Source: CAYMDS01 sp964653195 (GTDB lineage Bacteria; Patescibacteriota; Microgenomatia; Levybacterales; UBA12049). From it: a DNA stretch of 44,830 bases. The position numbers and the translations under genes are program-made. Of this stretch, positions 9,438 to 17,399 are shown one piece after another. Each line of letters starts with the position of its first letter. The first letter of the stretch is position 1. Location of the stretch: the NCBI GenBank assembly GCA_964653195.1, contig CAZZCX010000010.1, positions 1-44,830 on the forward strand, in the 5' to 3' direction. The notes under the pieces are model-generated. The model was given only the letters and a program-made list of their open reading frames with translations, made no database searches and was not told where the DNA came from.

Positions 9438-10175
9438 ATGAATTTAATGCCTTTTTTAGTTATATTCCTTTTTTCAATCCTGTTTGTTTACAAAAATACT
9501 TACCTTGAAAAAATAGTTATTTGGTATATACCACTTAAGCAAATACTTTGTCTTTTCATTTTTCCAGCTATTTTTATCTTTTTAATCGGATTTTTAATTC
9601 AGAATATATTACAAAGAGGTTTAGTAACTAATCCAATTATTCCCCAATTATGGCTTTTGGTCATGCTTGAGCTTTTTATATTACTTACCTATGGTGGTAT
9701 TGCAATTCATACAGTGACGAAGACTTTAGCAGATAAATATTTACGTAATTTAAAAACAGATTTAGCTACTTTAAACGCTTACTTTCATCTTATCTTCTCT
9801 CATAATCTTATTTATATTGGCAGTATTGGAATTATTACATGTGTCGCCTCTTTAGATTTACATCATATACCAACTATATCTTCGAGTCCGATTTGGCTTA
9901 ATATAATACAAGGACTAGCTGTAGGCCTAACAATTGCAATTTCAATGCTTCATTATATCCAATCAAGAGATAAGTATTCAGGTTGTTTCGATGATTTAAA
10001 AATTGTATTAATATTTCTTCTGATATGTATTATTTTTCTATTCTCGTTAGCTTACATGCTTTCTGTAGATATAAGAAAATATCAAATTTTTATTTTGGCA
10101 ATATCCACTCTACTCTTCTTGGGTTTTTCATTTTTAAGTCTAACACTTCGCAAAATGTTTCTTAAATATAAGTAA
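9438..10175 (+). CDS. Unknown multi-pass membrane protein, paralogue B
   Basis: 245 residues with about seven hydrophobic segments. It shares with the 7741 gene the motifs LLTYGGIAIHTVTK, LNAYFHLIFSHNLIY, IIQGLAVG and SMLHYIQSRDKYSGCFDDLK, and has the same length and hydrophobic layout. The two look like an old tandem duplication with the HD gene now between them. Substrate and role are unknown. A TATAAT lies at 9417-9422, 15 nt before the ATG. Confidence 0.78.
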   Translation: MNLMPFLVIFLFSILFVYKNTYLEKIVIWYIPLKQILCLFIFPAIFIFLIGFLIQNILQRGLVTNPIIPQLWLLVMLELFILLTYGGIAIHTVTKTLADKYLRNLKTDLATLNAYFHLIFSHNLIYIGSIGIITCVASLDLHHIPTISSSPIWLNIIQGLAVGLTIAISMLHYIQSRDKYSGCFDDLKIVLIFLLICIIFLFSLAYMLSVDIRKYQIFILAISTLLFLGFSFLSLTLRKMFLKYK

Positions 10176-10190
10176 TTTTTATTTTCTCTA

Positions 10191-10219
10191 TTGACAAGCT
10201 AATTTAGCTTTGGTAATAT
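10191..10219 (+). promoter_or_regulatory. Sigma70-type promoter
   Basis: TTGACA (10191-10196), 17-bp spacer, TAATAT (10214-10219). It lies 42 bp upstream of the ATG at 10262 and is the likely promoter of the DUF4352-like gene. Confidence 0.7.
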
Positions 10220-10261
10220 TCTGGCACTTTCACTGTCCCTTGAAATAAGTAATCTATTGCT

Positions 10262-11035
10262 ATGGATGATTTAAACGTTTCACCCGCATATACACCATTT
10301 CAAACTCCCCCAATATCTTCTAACGAGCCAAATTCTTCTGAAAGTAAATTAAAAAAGAAATTCAATCAGTTTATTTTGCGTTTCTCTGGTAATGATGATA
10401 GAAGATCAGGGTTTAATTCAGGAACTGGCAATCTACACATTAAAGGCTCTCATGCATTAAGAAATATAAAACGACGTTTCAAGAAATCATATATTTTGCC
10501 AATTATTTTAGTTTTAGTTATTTTTGCAGGTATTTATCTACTAACTAAATCAATGAATAATAACTCTTCATCAATTATAAGTGATTCAGATCAAAGAGTA
10601 AGTTTAAAAAAAGCAAAAGCTCAACAATTAATAAATAAAGAATTTCTATTCTCCCTAAAAGACACTAAGGGTAAAGAAGTGAGCAAAATAAAATACTTCA
10701 TTCAAGACGCGCAGTTACTTGATGAAATTGTAGTAAAAGGTCAACGAGCAACTGCTGTACAGGGTAGGACTTTTTTAATAGTTTATGTAAAAATAACGAA
10801 TGATTTCAGTAGTGATATATCTTTAAAAACAAGAGATTATGTGAGGCTAATTGTAAATAACTCCACTGAAAAGCTGGCTCCTGATATTCATAATGATCCA
10901 GTAGAAATTCAAGCTATTTCTACAAAATATACTAGATTAGGTTTTCCTGTAAATGATACAGACAAAAACCTCATACTCCAGGTTGGAGAAATCAGCGGCA
11001 ATAAACAGAATATCAAACTGGATAAACTCAAATAG
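10262..11035 (+). CDS. Membrane-anchored protein with DUF4352-like extracellular domain
   Basis: 257 residues. There is an N-terminal cytoplasmic part rich in Ser, Pro and Asn (about 1-75), one membrane helix near 76-96 (SYILPIILVLVIFAGIYLL) preceded by a basic cluster, and an extracytoplasmic beta-rich domain. The domain contains GRTFLIVYVKITNDFSSDISL and RLIVNNSTEKLAP, a pattern like the DUF4352/telokin-type Ig folds that end in a conserved FPV segment. Ligand and partner are unknown. It is transcribed from its own promoter. Confidence 0.65.
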   Translation: MDDLNVSPAYTPFQTPPISSNEPNSSESKLKKKFNQFILRFSGNDDRRSGFNSGTGNLHIKGSHALRNIKRRFKKSYILPIILVLVIFAGIYLLTKSMNNNSSSIISDSDQRVSLKKAKAQQLINKEFLFSLKDTKGKEVSKIKYFIQDAQLLDEIVVKGQRATAVQGRTFLIVYVKITNDFSSDISLKTRDYVRLIVNNSTEKLAPDIHNDPVEIQAISTKYTRLGFPVNDTDKNLILQVGEISGNKQNIKLDKLK

Positions 11036-11134
11036 CATAGCGCTTAGGGCATAGAGCTATTAGCAAATGGTGAATAGTAAATAGTTTGCAGCATCTACCA
11101 TTAGCTATTATTAACTTAGCTATTTACTAGTATT

Positions 11135-11347
11135 ATGGATTATTCTACAAAAAAAGTCAGCAGAGCTTTAGTCGAAGAGTTAGTAGATGCCATACAAAAC
11201 ATCCGCGGTTGGGGTAGTGTTGAAATACAAGTTCAAGATTACACGGTAGTTCAAATCACAGAGAGAAATATAAAAAAAACATCACAATCTGAAATTAAAA
11301 TTAATAGAAATCGAAGTAATTTAAAAATATCTCAATCTAGGTCTTGA
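11135..11347 (+). CDS. DUF2292/YezD-like small protein
   Basis: 70 residues. The core RGWGSVEIQVQDYTVVQITERN matches the small DUF2292 (YezD) family pattern of a helix followed by a Gly-Ser-Val-x-Ile-x-Val hairpin and V-Q-I-x-x-x-E/R. The basic C-terminal tail, rich in Lys, Asn and Ser, goes beyond the usual family end. Function is unknown. The stop codon overlaps the -35 box of the next promoter. Confidence 0.65.
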   Translation: MDYSTKKVSRALVEELVDAIQNIRGWGSVEIQVQDYTVVQITERNIKKTSQSEIKINRNRSNLKISQSRS

Positions 11348-11372
11348 CAAAACAAATAGAGTTATCTATATT
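11344..11372 (+). promoter_or_regulatory. Consensus sigma70-type promoter
   Basis: TTGACA (11344-11349), 17-bp spacer, TATATT (11367-11372). Transcription from about 11379 would run into the strong hairpin at 11418-11462, giving either a short RNA of about 84 nt or a terminated leader for the repeat-protein gene at 11730. Confidence 0.65.
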
Positions 11373-11417
11373 GTTATTGAAAGATACACTAAGTAGTATT
11401 TGCTGACCGCACACGGA

Positions 11418-11462
11418 AGCATTCTAAAGCGATTTATATTGTCGCTAAAGAATGCTTTTTTT
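11418..11462 (+). terminator. Strong rho-independent terminator
   Basis: The outer stem AGCATTCT (11418-11425) pairs with AGAATGCT (11449-11456) and the inner stem AGCGA (11428-11432) pairs with TCGCT (11442-11446). A run of seven T follows (11456-11462). It could end the DUF2292-like gene or a short RNA from the 11344 promoter. Confidence 0.85.
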
Positions 11463-11602
11463 ATTTTAATTAATAGTAAGAGAATCGTAAGACAGGAAAA
11501 ATTTGTAATATATCTAACATTTTGTATCAAAGTTAGAAACTAATCTATATGATGTCGTTAAATTTAAAGATGACACTAAAAAAATACAATTCATTTATTA
11601 AG

Positions 11603-11667
11603 ACGGAAACTTTTCTTTCCAAAATTTAATTTGGGTAGATAAGCTTCCGTTTTATTTTTTAGACGGA
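11603..11667 (+). terminator. Second terminator-like hairpin with a possible anti-terminator
   Basis: ACGGAA (11603-11608) pairs with TTCCGT (11645-11650), with a small internal hairpin CCAAA/TTTGG, followed by TTTATTTTTT. The heptamer AGACGGA occurs before the stem (11601-11607) and again after the T run (11661-11667). Either copy can pair with the same TCCGTTT, so two exclusive structures are possible, as in an attenuator. The ligand or trigger is unknown. Confidence 0.5.
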
Positions 11668-11729
11668 TATGAAGTGTTTCTCGATTTAAATCGGGAAGAT
11701 TAAATAAAAGAGAGGGGGTGAAAATATAA

Positions 11730-12965
11730 ATGACAAATTTTAAAACACGATTAACAACAGCAATTGCGACCGGAGCAGTCTTACTTAACGCATTTGCTCC
11801 TTTGAGTGCATTTGCTCAAACTTCTTTGACAATAACCGGCAACGGTTCAGGAAGTAATAATGATGTGAATGTTTCTCAAAATAATTCAGTTAATGTTACA
11901 CAAAATAACAGTGCTAACATAACTAATAATGTAAACGTAGATAGTGACACAGGCCATAACGATGCCAACGACAATGTCGGAGGTGACGTCGAAGTTACTA
12001 CTGGTGATGCTACAACAAATGTCAGCGTTTCAAACGCTGCCAATATGAATAGCGCATCTGTAGATGCTTGCTGCACTGGAAACGCTACAGTAAATATTTC
12101 CGGAAACGGATCTGATACAAATAACAATGTCGACCTTAAATTCGATAATAACGTCAATGTCGATCAAGACAATGATGCATATATCGATAATTATGTCGAT
12201 GTTGATTCAGACACCGGCCATAACGATGCCAACGACAATGTCGGAGGTGACGTTAAAGTTAAAACCGGAAACACCGATACAACTGTAAAACTATACACTG
12301 CTGCAAACGCAAACAGTGCGATGGTAACAGGCGGTGATGATCACGCAGGAATGGTTAGTGCATGGATAATCGGTAATGGTTCAAATTCCGACAATGATAT
12401 CAATATTGATCTCAATAATGATGTCAATGTAGACCAATATAATGACGCAGACGTCAACAACGACGTTTATGTCGATGGTGATACCGGTAAAAACGATGCA
12501 AACGATAACGTCGGTGGAGATGTATTAATCGACACAGGCGATGCAGACGCTACAATAGAAGCTGACACTTTAGTCAACTTCAATGCAGCAGATGTAGACG
12601 GTTGCGCATGCTTGACCGGACTTGAGGCAAAAATCGCCGGCAACGGTTCATATTCAGACGGTAAAATTACTTATGATGCAGATAGCGAACTCGCTGTCGA
12701 TCAAGATAATGATGCTGATGTAGATAATGATGCCGATGTCGATGGTGATACCGGTAAGAATGATGCAGATGACAATGTAGGTGCAGTAGATGCTGACAGC
12801 GATCCTATGGTCGAAACAGGCAATACTGATACTCATGTTGACATGAGCACATCCGGCAATGCCAATACCTTTGGTGAAGATATGAGTGATCTTCTAGATG
12901 ATGTTGATTTCGATTTCGATTTCGATTTCTCTGGTTTACTCAGTTTTTTCGCTAACTGGTTATAA
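11730..12965 (+). CDS. Secreted Asn/Asp-rich repeat protein 1 (four 88-aa repeats)
   Basis: 411 residues. A signal peptide (1-30, ending LSAFAQ) is followed by four repeats of about 88 residues starting near 31, 119, 210 and 298. Each runs: GNGS-S-N, alternating small/hydrophobic strands with Q-N-A, then DTG-NDANDNVGGDV and a TGDA/TGN segment, then N-N-N. Cys pairs follow repeats 1 (ACCTG) and 3 (GCACLTG). Alternating Val/Ile with Asn/Asp suggests stacked beta strands that may bind Ca2+, which is inference. The tail is acidic and aromatic (DFDFDFDF) with a short hydrophobic end and no sortase motif. A strong Shine-Dalgarno suggests high expression. It is Asp-richer than its two neighbours. 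Confidence 0.85.
   Translation: MTNFKTRLTTAIATGAVLLNAFAPLSAFAQTSLTITGNGSGSNNDVNVSQNNSVNVTQNNSANITNNVNVDSDTGHNDANDNVGGDVEVTTGDATTNVSVSNAANMNSASVDACCTGNATVNISGNGSDTNNNVDLKFDNNVNVDQDNDAYIDNYVDVDSDTGHNDANDNVGGDVKVKTGNTDTTVKLYTAANANSAMVTGGDDHAGMVSAWIIGNGSNSDNDINIDLNNDVNVDQYNDADVNNDVYVDGDTGKNDANDNVGGDVLIDTGDADATIEADTLVNFNAADVDGCACLTGLEAKIAGNGSYSDGKITYDADSELAVDQDNDADVDNDADVDGDTGKNDADDNVGAVDADSDPMVETGNTDTHVDMSTSGNANTFGEDMSDLLDDVDFDFDFDFSGLLSFFANWL
11820..12884 (+). repeat. Four tandem 264-bp (88-codon) coding repeats
   Basis: The repeat period is 264 bp. Repeats 1 and 2 share an exact 38-bp match (11952-11989 and 12216-12253) at exactly that distance, while other parts have diverged, which points to recent duplication or gene conversion of the ANDNVGGDV-coding segment. 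Confidence 0.85.
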
Positions 12966-12975
12966 TCTCTAATTT

Positions 12976-13015
12976 CTTTTGGGGGCTATTGAACACTTCC
13001 AAATGCCCCCAAAAG
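12976..13015 (+). terminator. Strong hairpin without T-run between repeat genes 1 and 2
   Basis: An 11-bp perfect stem pairs 12976-12986 with 13005-13015 around an 18-nt loop. No T-run follows in either direction. It may be an inefficient terminator or an mRNA 3'-end stabiliser that lowers expression of the downstream genes relative to repeat protein 1. Confidence 0.6.
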
Positions 13016-13077
13016 GATAAGAGTAAAAGTAAATATATAGATAAAGATTTATAAACATAAAGTTAAATTTAAATTAT

Positions 13078-15270
13078 ATGAAACAATTATTTAATAAAAT
13101 ATTAAGCAGTATATTAATACTTAGTATAGTTTTACTGAATTTGTCTTCAGTCGTAAGTGCCCAAGAAGTTAATACTGATACATCGATTCAAACTGAAAAC
13201 ACTATACCTGAACCTACTCAATCTATTGCACCGGAAGATAATGGTGATACATTACCTGATCCGACTCCGACGAGTGAACCAGCTCCAACAGCTATCCCAA
13301 CCCCCACTAAAATACCAGAAGCTGGAGATCCAAATAGAACTTATAGTGCAACTAGTGCATATAGTGTAGGCGTCAATCCAACTCCGACAACAGCTCCGGT
13401 TATTACGCCGGTTTCAAGTAATAATATCGGGGATACCTCAGTTGATACAGGAGATGCGACTAATAATGCAAATATTACAACTAATGCAAATGAAAATTTA
13501 TCAAGCGGTCCAAGTGCGACTGTGGGAGTAAATAGTACAGGAGCGGTCTTAAAAAATCAGGATAATGGGGCAAATTCCGCCAATTCAAATTCAGCTACAA
13601 TTAATAATGAGGACAATAACAATCAGACAAATAGCGCAAATGTAAATACCGGACTTGATCAATCATCAACCACAGGTTCAAATAGCGCATCATATAATGT
13701 AGGCGGACACTCTAATATAAACACTGGCGACGCGAATACAACAGGAACAGTAATAACTTCTGTAAATACAAATGTTGAGGGTATTATGATATCTGAATTT
13801 AATGTAGTTGACGATCATGTCGGAGATATACTTTTAGATTTTTCTAAGAATTGTATTTCTGGCTGCGTGAATAATCCGTTAACTGCAATAAACTCAGGTA
13901 ATGGAAGTAATTCGACAAATACTGGGAATTTAAATGAAGATAATGAAAGTAATACCATTCAAACGAATGATGCTTTTATAGGTTCAAATTTGGATCTTTC
14001 AGCTGATAGTGGGAATAATACATCAAGTTATAATGTCGGAGGAGATTCAAATATAACGACCGGTGATGCCAATGTAAATGCAAATGTTTTAACTTTCGCA
14101 AATAATAATATCGCAGGTGATGTAGTCTATGCTGTAGTTAATATCTTTGGAGATTTAATAGGAGATATACTTTTCCCTGAAGAGTTTATGGCAAATTGTT
14201 GCGGTGTTTCAAGTAATTCTGCAAATTCAGGTAATGGATCAGGAAGTATAAATAGCGCAAATACAGATATAGAAAATGTGGAAAACACATTCCAGTCAAA
14301 CGATGCAAATATAGTAAATGAGTTGATATTTGACACTACAACTGGGAATAATGAAACAAATAGAAACACCGGCGGGAATTCAACTATAAATACTGGTAAT
14401 ACGTCTGTAGATGCAAATGTTCTTAATATAGCTAATTCCAACATAGTAGACGGCAACATGTGGCTTGTACTAGTCAATGAAGCAGGCAATTGGATTGGTA
14501 AAATATTAGGTGCTGAAAATGATGCTAATTTCGCTGGATCAAATGGCACAGAATTTATTGTAGATGAAAACGGCATGATAACGGCTTCAAACGTAGGAAA
14601 TGGCAGCGGATCTGATAATACGTCTGATGTTTTACTGTCAAATGTTGATAATACAACACAAAGTAATAATGCAGATATTCATAATACTTTAAACCTGTCT
14701 GCCAACACAGGTGGTAATCAGGCCAGTAATAATACTGGAGGAGATTCAAATATTAAGACAGGTGATGCCAAGATAGTTGCGAATTTAGTAAACTTTGTAA
14801 ATAACAATATAAAAGGCAACGGTAAACTATTTGTAACGGTTGTAAATGTGTTCGGAAGTTGGTTTGGTGATTTTGTATCTCCTGGCAAAACTAAAGAAGC
14901 TGATAATACTGATCATGCTACAGGTAGTCCCAGTTTATCAAATAATTCTTCAACTCAAACAGTGAACACACAAAGCAGTACTGCATCCAATACAACTGCT
15001 GGAGATAATGATAATTCGGTCAGTAAAGCGACTTTTGCAAAAGCAAGCGTTACCGCATTTGCAAAACCAAAAATATCAGATAATGAACAGAAAACAACAA
15101 AAGCATTAGTTAAGGGTGCGACATCCGATAAAGTAAATACTCTAGTTGCATCAGATGGTGATGGTAAAATAAAAATCAATCTTGCTTGGTTAGTCATATT
15201 GATTCCTTTTATATTATTTGGAATTAGCTTTAAAAAGTATATATTACCTAAGATAAATAGAAAAATTTAG
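13078..15270 (+). CDS. Membrane-anchored repeat protein 2 (same Asn/Gly-rich repeat family)
   Basis: 730 residues. A signal peptide (1-29, ending VVSAQ) is followed by a Pro/Thr-rich spacer (about 40-105) resembling a wall-spanning linker. Next come about four long repeats of the form GNGS-S-N ... QTNDA-I ... TG-N--S-NVGGDSNI-TGDA ... N-NI. Here each repeat is extended by a hydrophobic module with VVN-FG--IGDIL. Cys motifs (CISGC, NCCGV) again sit after the N-rich segment. A Ser/Thr-rich stalk precedes a C-terminal membrane helix (INLAWLVILIPFILFGISF) and a basic tail. No LPXTG is seen, so it is probably membrane-held. Function is unknown; a surface adhesin or coat protein is plausible. Confidence 0.82.
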   Translation: MKQLFNKILSSILILSIVLLNLSSVVSAQEVNTDTSIQTENTIPEPTQSIAPEDNGDTLPDPTPTSEPAPTAIPTPTKIPEAGDPNRTYSATSAYSVGVNPTPTTAPVITPVSSNNIGDTSVDTGDATNNANITTNANENLSSGPSATVGVNSTGAVLKNQDNGANSANSNSATINNEDNNNQTNSANVNTGLDQSSTTGSNSASYNVGGHSNINTGDANTTGTVITSVNTNVEGIMISEFNVVDDHVGDILLDFSKNCISGCVNNPLTAINSGNGSNSTNTGNLNEDNESNTIQTNDAFIGSNLDLSADSGNNTSSYNVGGDSNITTGDANVNANVLTFANNNIAGDVVYAVVNIFGDLIGDILFPEEFMANCCGVSSNSANSGNGSGSINSANTDIENVENTFQSNDANIVNELIFDTTTGNNETNRNTGGNSTINTGNTSVDANVLNIANSNIVDGNMWLVLVNEAGNWIGKILGAENDANFAGSNGTEFIVDENGMITASNVGNGSGSDNTSDVLLSNVDNTTQSNNADIHNTLNLSANTGGNQASNNTGGDSNIKTGDAKIVANLVNFVNNNIKGNGKLFVTVVNVFGSWFGDFVSPGKTKEADNTDHATGSPSLSNNSSTQTVNTQSSTASNTTAGDNDNSVSKATFAKASVTAFAKPKISDNEQKTTKALVKGATSDKVNTLVASDGDGKIKINLAWLVILIPFILFGISFKKYILPKINRKI

Positions 15271-15362
15271 TAATCTTCCACTTGTCTGCCCCATTTGTGA
15301 GATTTCTTACTGCTATTGAAGCATTGACGCTTTATTGTATTTGTAATTACGAAAAACGAAAT

Positions 15363-16520
15363 ATGGTACAAAAAAATGTAATAATAAATAAATTTTCGGG
15401 TATGAAATTGGGATCTTTGATCGCTGTATGTACCATGCTTTGTATGACTCCCTTGGTAAATGCTGAGGAATTAGTGATTTCAGGAAATGGAGCAGGTTCT
15501 ACAAACGAGATAATTAACTCTCCGATAGTTAATACCAGCATTACACAAGCAAATAATCTAAATAGTGACACAGATGTCACGACAACTTCGAATACTGGCG
15601 AAAATAGCACATCGGGAAATATCGGGACAAGTGAAGTTACAACAGGTAATGTGACTACAGATGTAATTATAGCAAACAGTGGCAATGTAAATACCTCAGA
15701 TCAGGAGTGCTGCCAAACAGCATCAGAAAATACAGCTGTAATTTCAGGTAACGCTAATGGTACAGATAATTATATAAATATATCTGGTACACAATTAACA
15801 AATATAAGCGGTAATAATACTGCAAATATTGTTAATATAATCTCAGGAAATGCCAATACGGGTAATAATACTGCAAGCTATAACTCAAATGGTAATACTT
15901 TAATTAAGACAGGATCGATTTCGGTAACTGAAAAAATCTGGAATGGTCCAATTAATTATAATAATGCTGCAACTGTAGTTAATAATGCTAATATAAAAAG
16001 CCTTGATATAAAGATTAAGGAAAATGGTGCTTACTCAATTAATAAGGTAAGCATAAATGACATAAGCACTACGAATATAGTAGTAAATAATGCTTTAGAT
16101 ATTTTAAATGAAAGTGTATGGATCTTGAATTCCGGACATAATTATGCTGACAATAATACAAATGGTAATGTAAAAATAATTACGGGAGATATAAGCTTTT
16201 TGGCAGATATCGTAAATGGACCTATAAATGTAAATTCCGTAAAGGTCACATGCTGTGAAGATAAGGAACCCGAACAACAAAATCCTACTACTCCTCCACC
16301 CTCAACAGCAAATGTCGAGACTAAAATAAATGAAAACAAATCAAGCGATGGGTCAAAAAGCGGTACGGTATTTGCAGATGCTATAGGTCAAATACTTCCG
16401 GTTACAGGAAATTATAATTTGTTACTTTTTCTTATTGGAAATGTGGCCATGTTATTGATGGGTACGATTTTAAGACTGCGATCCGGGAGATCTCCAACAG
16501 CTTTGCAAATTGTAGTTTGA
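15363..16520 (+). CDS. Repeat protein 3 with LPVTG sortase signal
   Basis: 385 residues from ATG 15363. The frame is open to a TTG at 15282, but the stretch before 15363 reads unlike a signal peptide, while MVQKN...LCMTPLVNAEE does. Three divergent repeats follow (ISGNGAGSTNEI..., VISGNANGTDNYI..., and a third around KENGAYSIN), with ECCQT and TCCEDK Cys pairs. Then come a Pro/Thr spacer, LPVTG at residues 345-349 (nt 16395-16409), a membrane helix and a basic tail, which is a complete sortase sorting signal. The tail after the helix is longer than usual (RLRSGRSPTALQIVV). Likely substrate of the sortase encoded 145 bp downstream. Confidence 0.83.
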   Translation: MVQKNVIINKFSGMKLGSLIAVCTMLCMTPLVNAEELVISGNGAGSTNEIINSPIVNTSITQANNLNSDTDVTTTSNTGENSTSGNIGTSEVTTGNVTTDVIIANSGNVNTSDQECCQTASENTAVISGNANGTDNYINISGTQLTNISGNNTANIVNIISGNANTGNNTASYNSNGNTLIKTGSISVTEKIWNGPINYNNAATVVNNANIKSLDIKIKENGAYSINKVSINDISTTNIVVNNALDILNESVWILNSGHNYADNNTNGNVKIITGDISFLADIVNGPINVNSVKVTCCEDKEPEQQNPTTPPPSTANVETKINENKSSDGSKSGTVFADAIGQILPVTGNYNLLLFLIGNVAMLLMGTILRLRSGRSPTALQIVV

Positions 16521-16525
16521 ATATG

Positions 16526-16551
16526 AAACCTCGCTTAATGCGGGGTTTTTT
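16526..16551 (+). terminator. Rho-independent terminator after repeat protein 3
   Basis: CCTCGC, 5-nt loop, GCGGGG (one G-T pair), followed by six T. It closes the three-gene repeat-protein unit just after the stop at 16520. Confidence 0.85.
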
Positions 16552-16615
16552 AATACTTTGTATATATGTATTAAGCTTTTTTATGATTTAGCAATATTAG
16601 AATACATTTGGTATT

Positions 16616-16644
16616 TTGACTTTCTGCATATTTCCTATTAAAAT
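16616..16644 (+). promoter_or_regulatory. Promoter of the first sortase gene
   Basis: TTGACT (16616-16621), 17-bp spacer, TAAAAT (16639-16644), 20 bp before the ATG at 16665. The sortase therefore has its own promoter behind the terminator of the repeat-protein unit. Confidence 0.65.
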
Positions 16645-16664
16645 CCAGGAACTTTAAAATACAC

Positions 16665-17225
16665 ATGTACAAAAACAAGATTTATAAATATGTAGGGAAT
16701 TTAATGATAGCCTTATCGCTTTGTGGTTTAACTTATACTATATACCCTATTTTCTCTATATACTTTTTTCCCTCGAAAGCTCCGGATTATAGTGCTATTT
16801 CCAATAAATACTATATATCGATCCCAAAAATTCATGCATATTCAGAGGTGATACCAAATGTAGAGCCTTGGGATCAGAAAGAATACTCTAGAGAATTGAA
16901 AAGTGGCATAGCGCATGCAAAAGGTACTTTTTTTCCAGGTGATTCCAAAACTATCTTTCTTTTTGCGCATTCATCCGGGTCTCCTTGGGAGCTTACACAT
17001 CAAAACACAATTTTTCTAAGATTGGGTGAATTAAATCAAGACGATTTTATTCTATTAGATTATAAAAGTGAAAGGTTCAAGTATAAAGTATATGACAAAA
17101 AAGTAGTATCACCAAATGATACAAAATACCTAAAAAATACTGAAGTAAATCATTTGATACTTCAGACCTGTACACCCCTAGGCACATCTCTAAAAAGGTT
17201 GCTTATATTTGCAGTCCCTGTTTGA
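16665..17225 (+). CDS. Sortase (class D/E-like)
   Basis: 186-residue membrane-bound transpeptidase that links sorted proteins to the cell wall or to each other. An N-terminal membrane helix (about 10-35) precedes the sortase barrel. Catalytic His102 is in FLFAHSSG, Cys169 in LILQTCTPLGTS and Arg178 in SLKRLLIF. The TC-TP-GT-xxR signature is typical of class D/E housekeeping-like sortases. The position directly after an LPVTG protein suggests that protein as substrate. It ends in the sequence FAVPV without a C-terminal helix. Confidence 0.92.
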   Translation: MYKNKIYKYVGNLMIALSLCGLTYTIYPIFSIYFFPSKAPDYSAISNKYYISIPKIHAYSEVIPNVEPWDQKEYSRELKSGIAHAKGTFFPGDSKTIFLFAHSSGSPWELTHQNTIFLRLGELNQDDFILLDYKSERFKYKVYDKKVVSPNDTKYLKNTEVNHLILQTCTPLGTSLKRLLIFAVPV

Positions 17226-17243
17226 AACTTTACAGTTTATACA

Positions 17244-17399
17244 CTACTGCATGTATTGCATTAAAACTGCGAGTGTGACTACCAGAAATAATAGAATTAC
17301 TGAATAGCCAAGCATTGAGTTAACCGGTCGGTCAAGATGCTTTGCTACTTTATGATGTACTGGATGCTTTGCAGTTTTTTTTACTGTTTTTTTGGCCAT
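17244..17399 (-). CDS. Small 51-aa single-helix membrane protein
   Basis: Short gene on the minus strand. The basic, His-rich N-terminus (MAKKTVKKTAKHPVHHKVAKH) is followed by a membrane helix (GYSVILLFLVVTLAVLMQYMQ). A strong Shine-Dalgarno (GGGGGGTGAT) lies a few bases upstream of the ATG, one of the best in the window, and a GC-rich hairpin (17418-17443) lies in its leader. Not recognised; an N-in C-out orientation is likely from the basic N-terminus. It converges with the sortase gene, 18 bp apart. Confidence 0.7.
   Translation of the reverse strand: MAKKTVKKTAKHPVHHKVAKHLDRPVNSMLGYSVILLFLVVTLAVLMQYMQ

Larger units (their letters stand above)
11348..11729 (+). promoter_or_regulatory. 382-bp leader region with two terminator-like hairpins
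   Basis: No gene is seen in this stretch. It contains a promoter at its left edge, a strong terminator (11418-11462), a weak second promoter (TTGTAT 11522-11527, 18-bp spacer, TATATG 11546-11551), a second terminator-like hairpin (11603-11660) and a short palindrome around CGATTTAAATCG. A strong ribosome-binding site, GAGGGGGTGA, precedes the ATG at 11730. Confidence 0.6.

Noticed and set aside
11036..11134. Small RNA or attachment site in the word-like repeats between the DUF4352-like and DUF2292-like genes
   Set aside because: The inverted pieces are short, imperfect and in mixed order, and no stable single structure or promoter supports a gene.
11876..12836. Antisense open frames within repeat gene 1
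   Set aside because: They arise from the biased codon content of the repeats (GTC/GAC-rich) and lack start signals or recognisable domains.
11820..12884. CRISPR-like array because of regular DNA repeats
   Set aside because: The repeats are in-frame protein-coding, 264 bp long, diverged, with no spacers and no cas genes.
15282..15362. N-terminal extension of repeat protein 3 from a TTG codon
   Set aside because: The added residues are not signal-like, whereas ATG 15363 begins a normal signal peptide.
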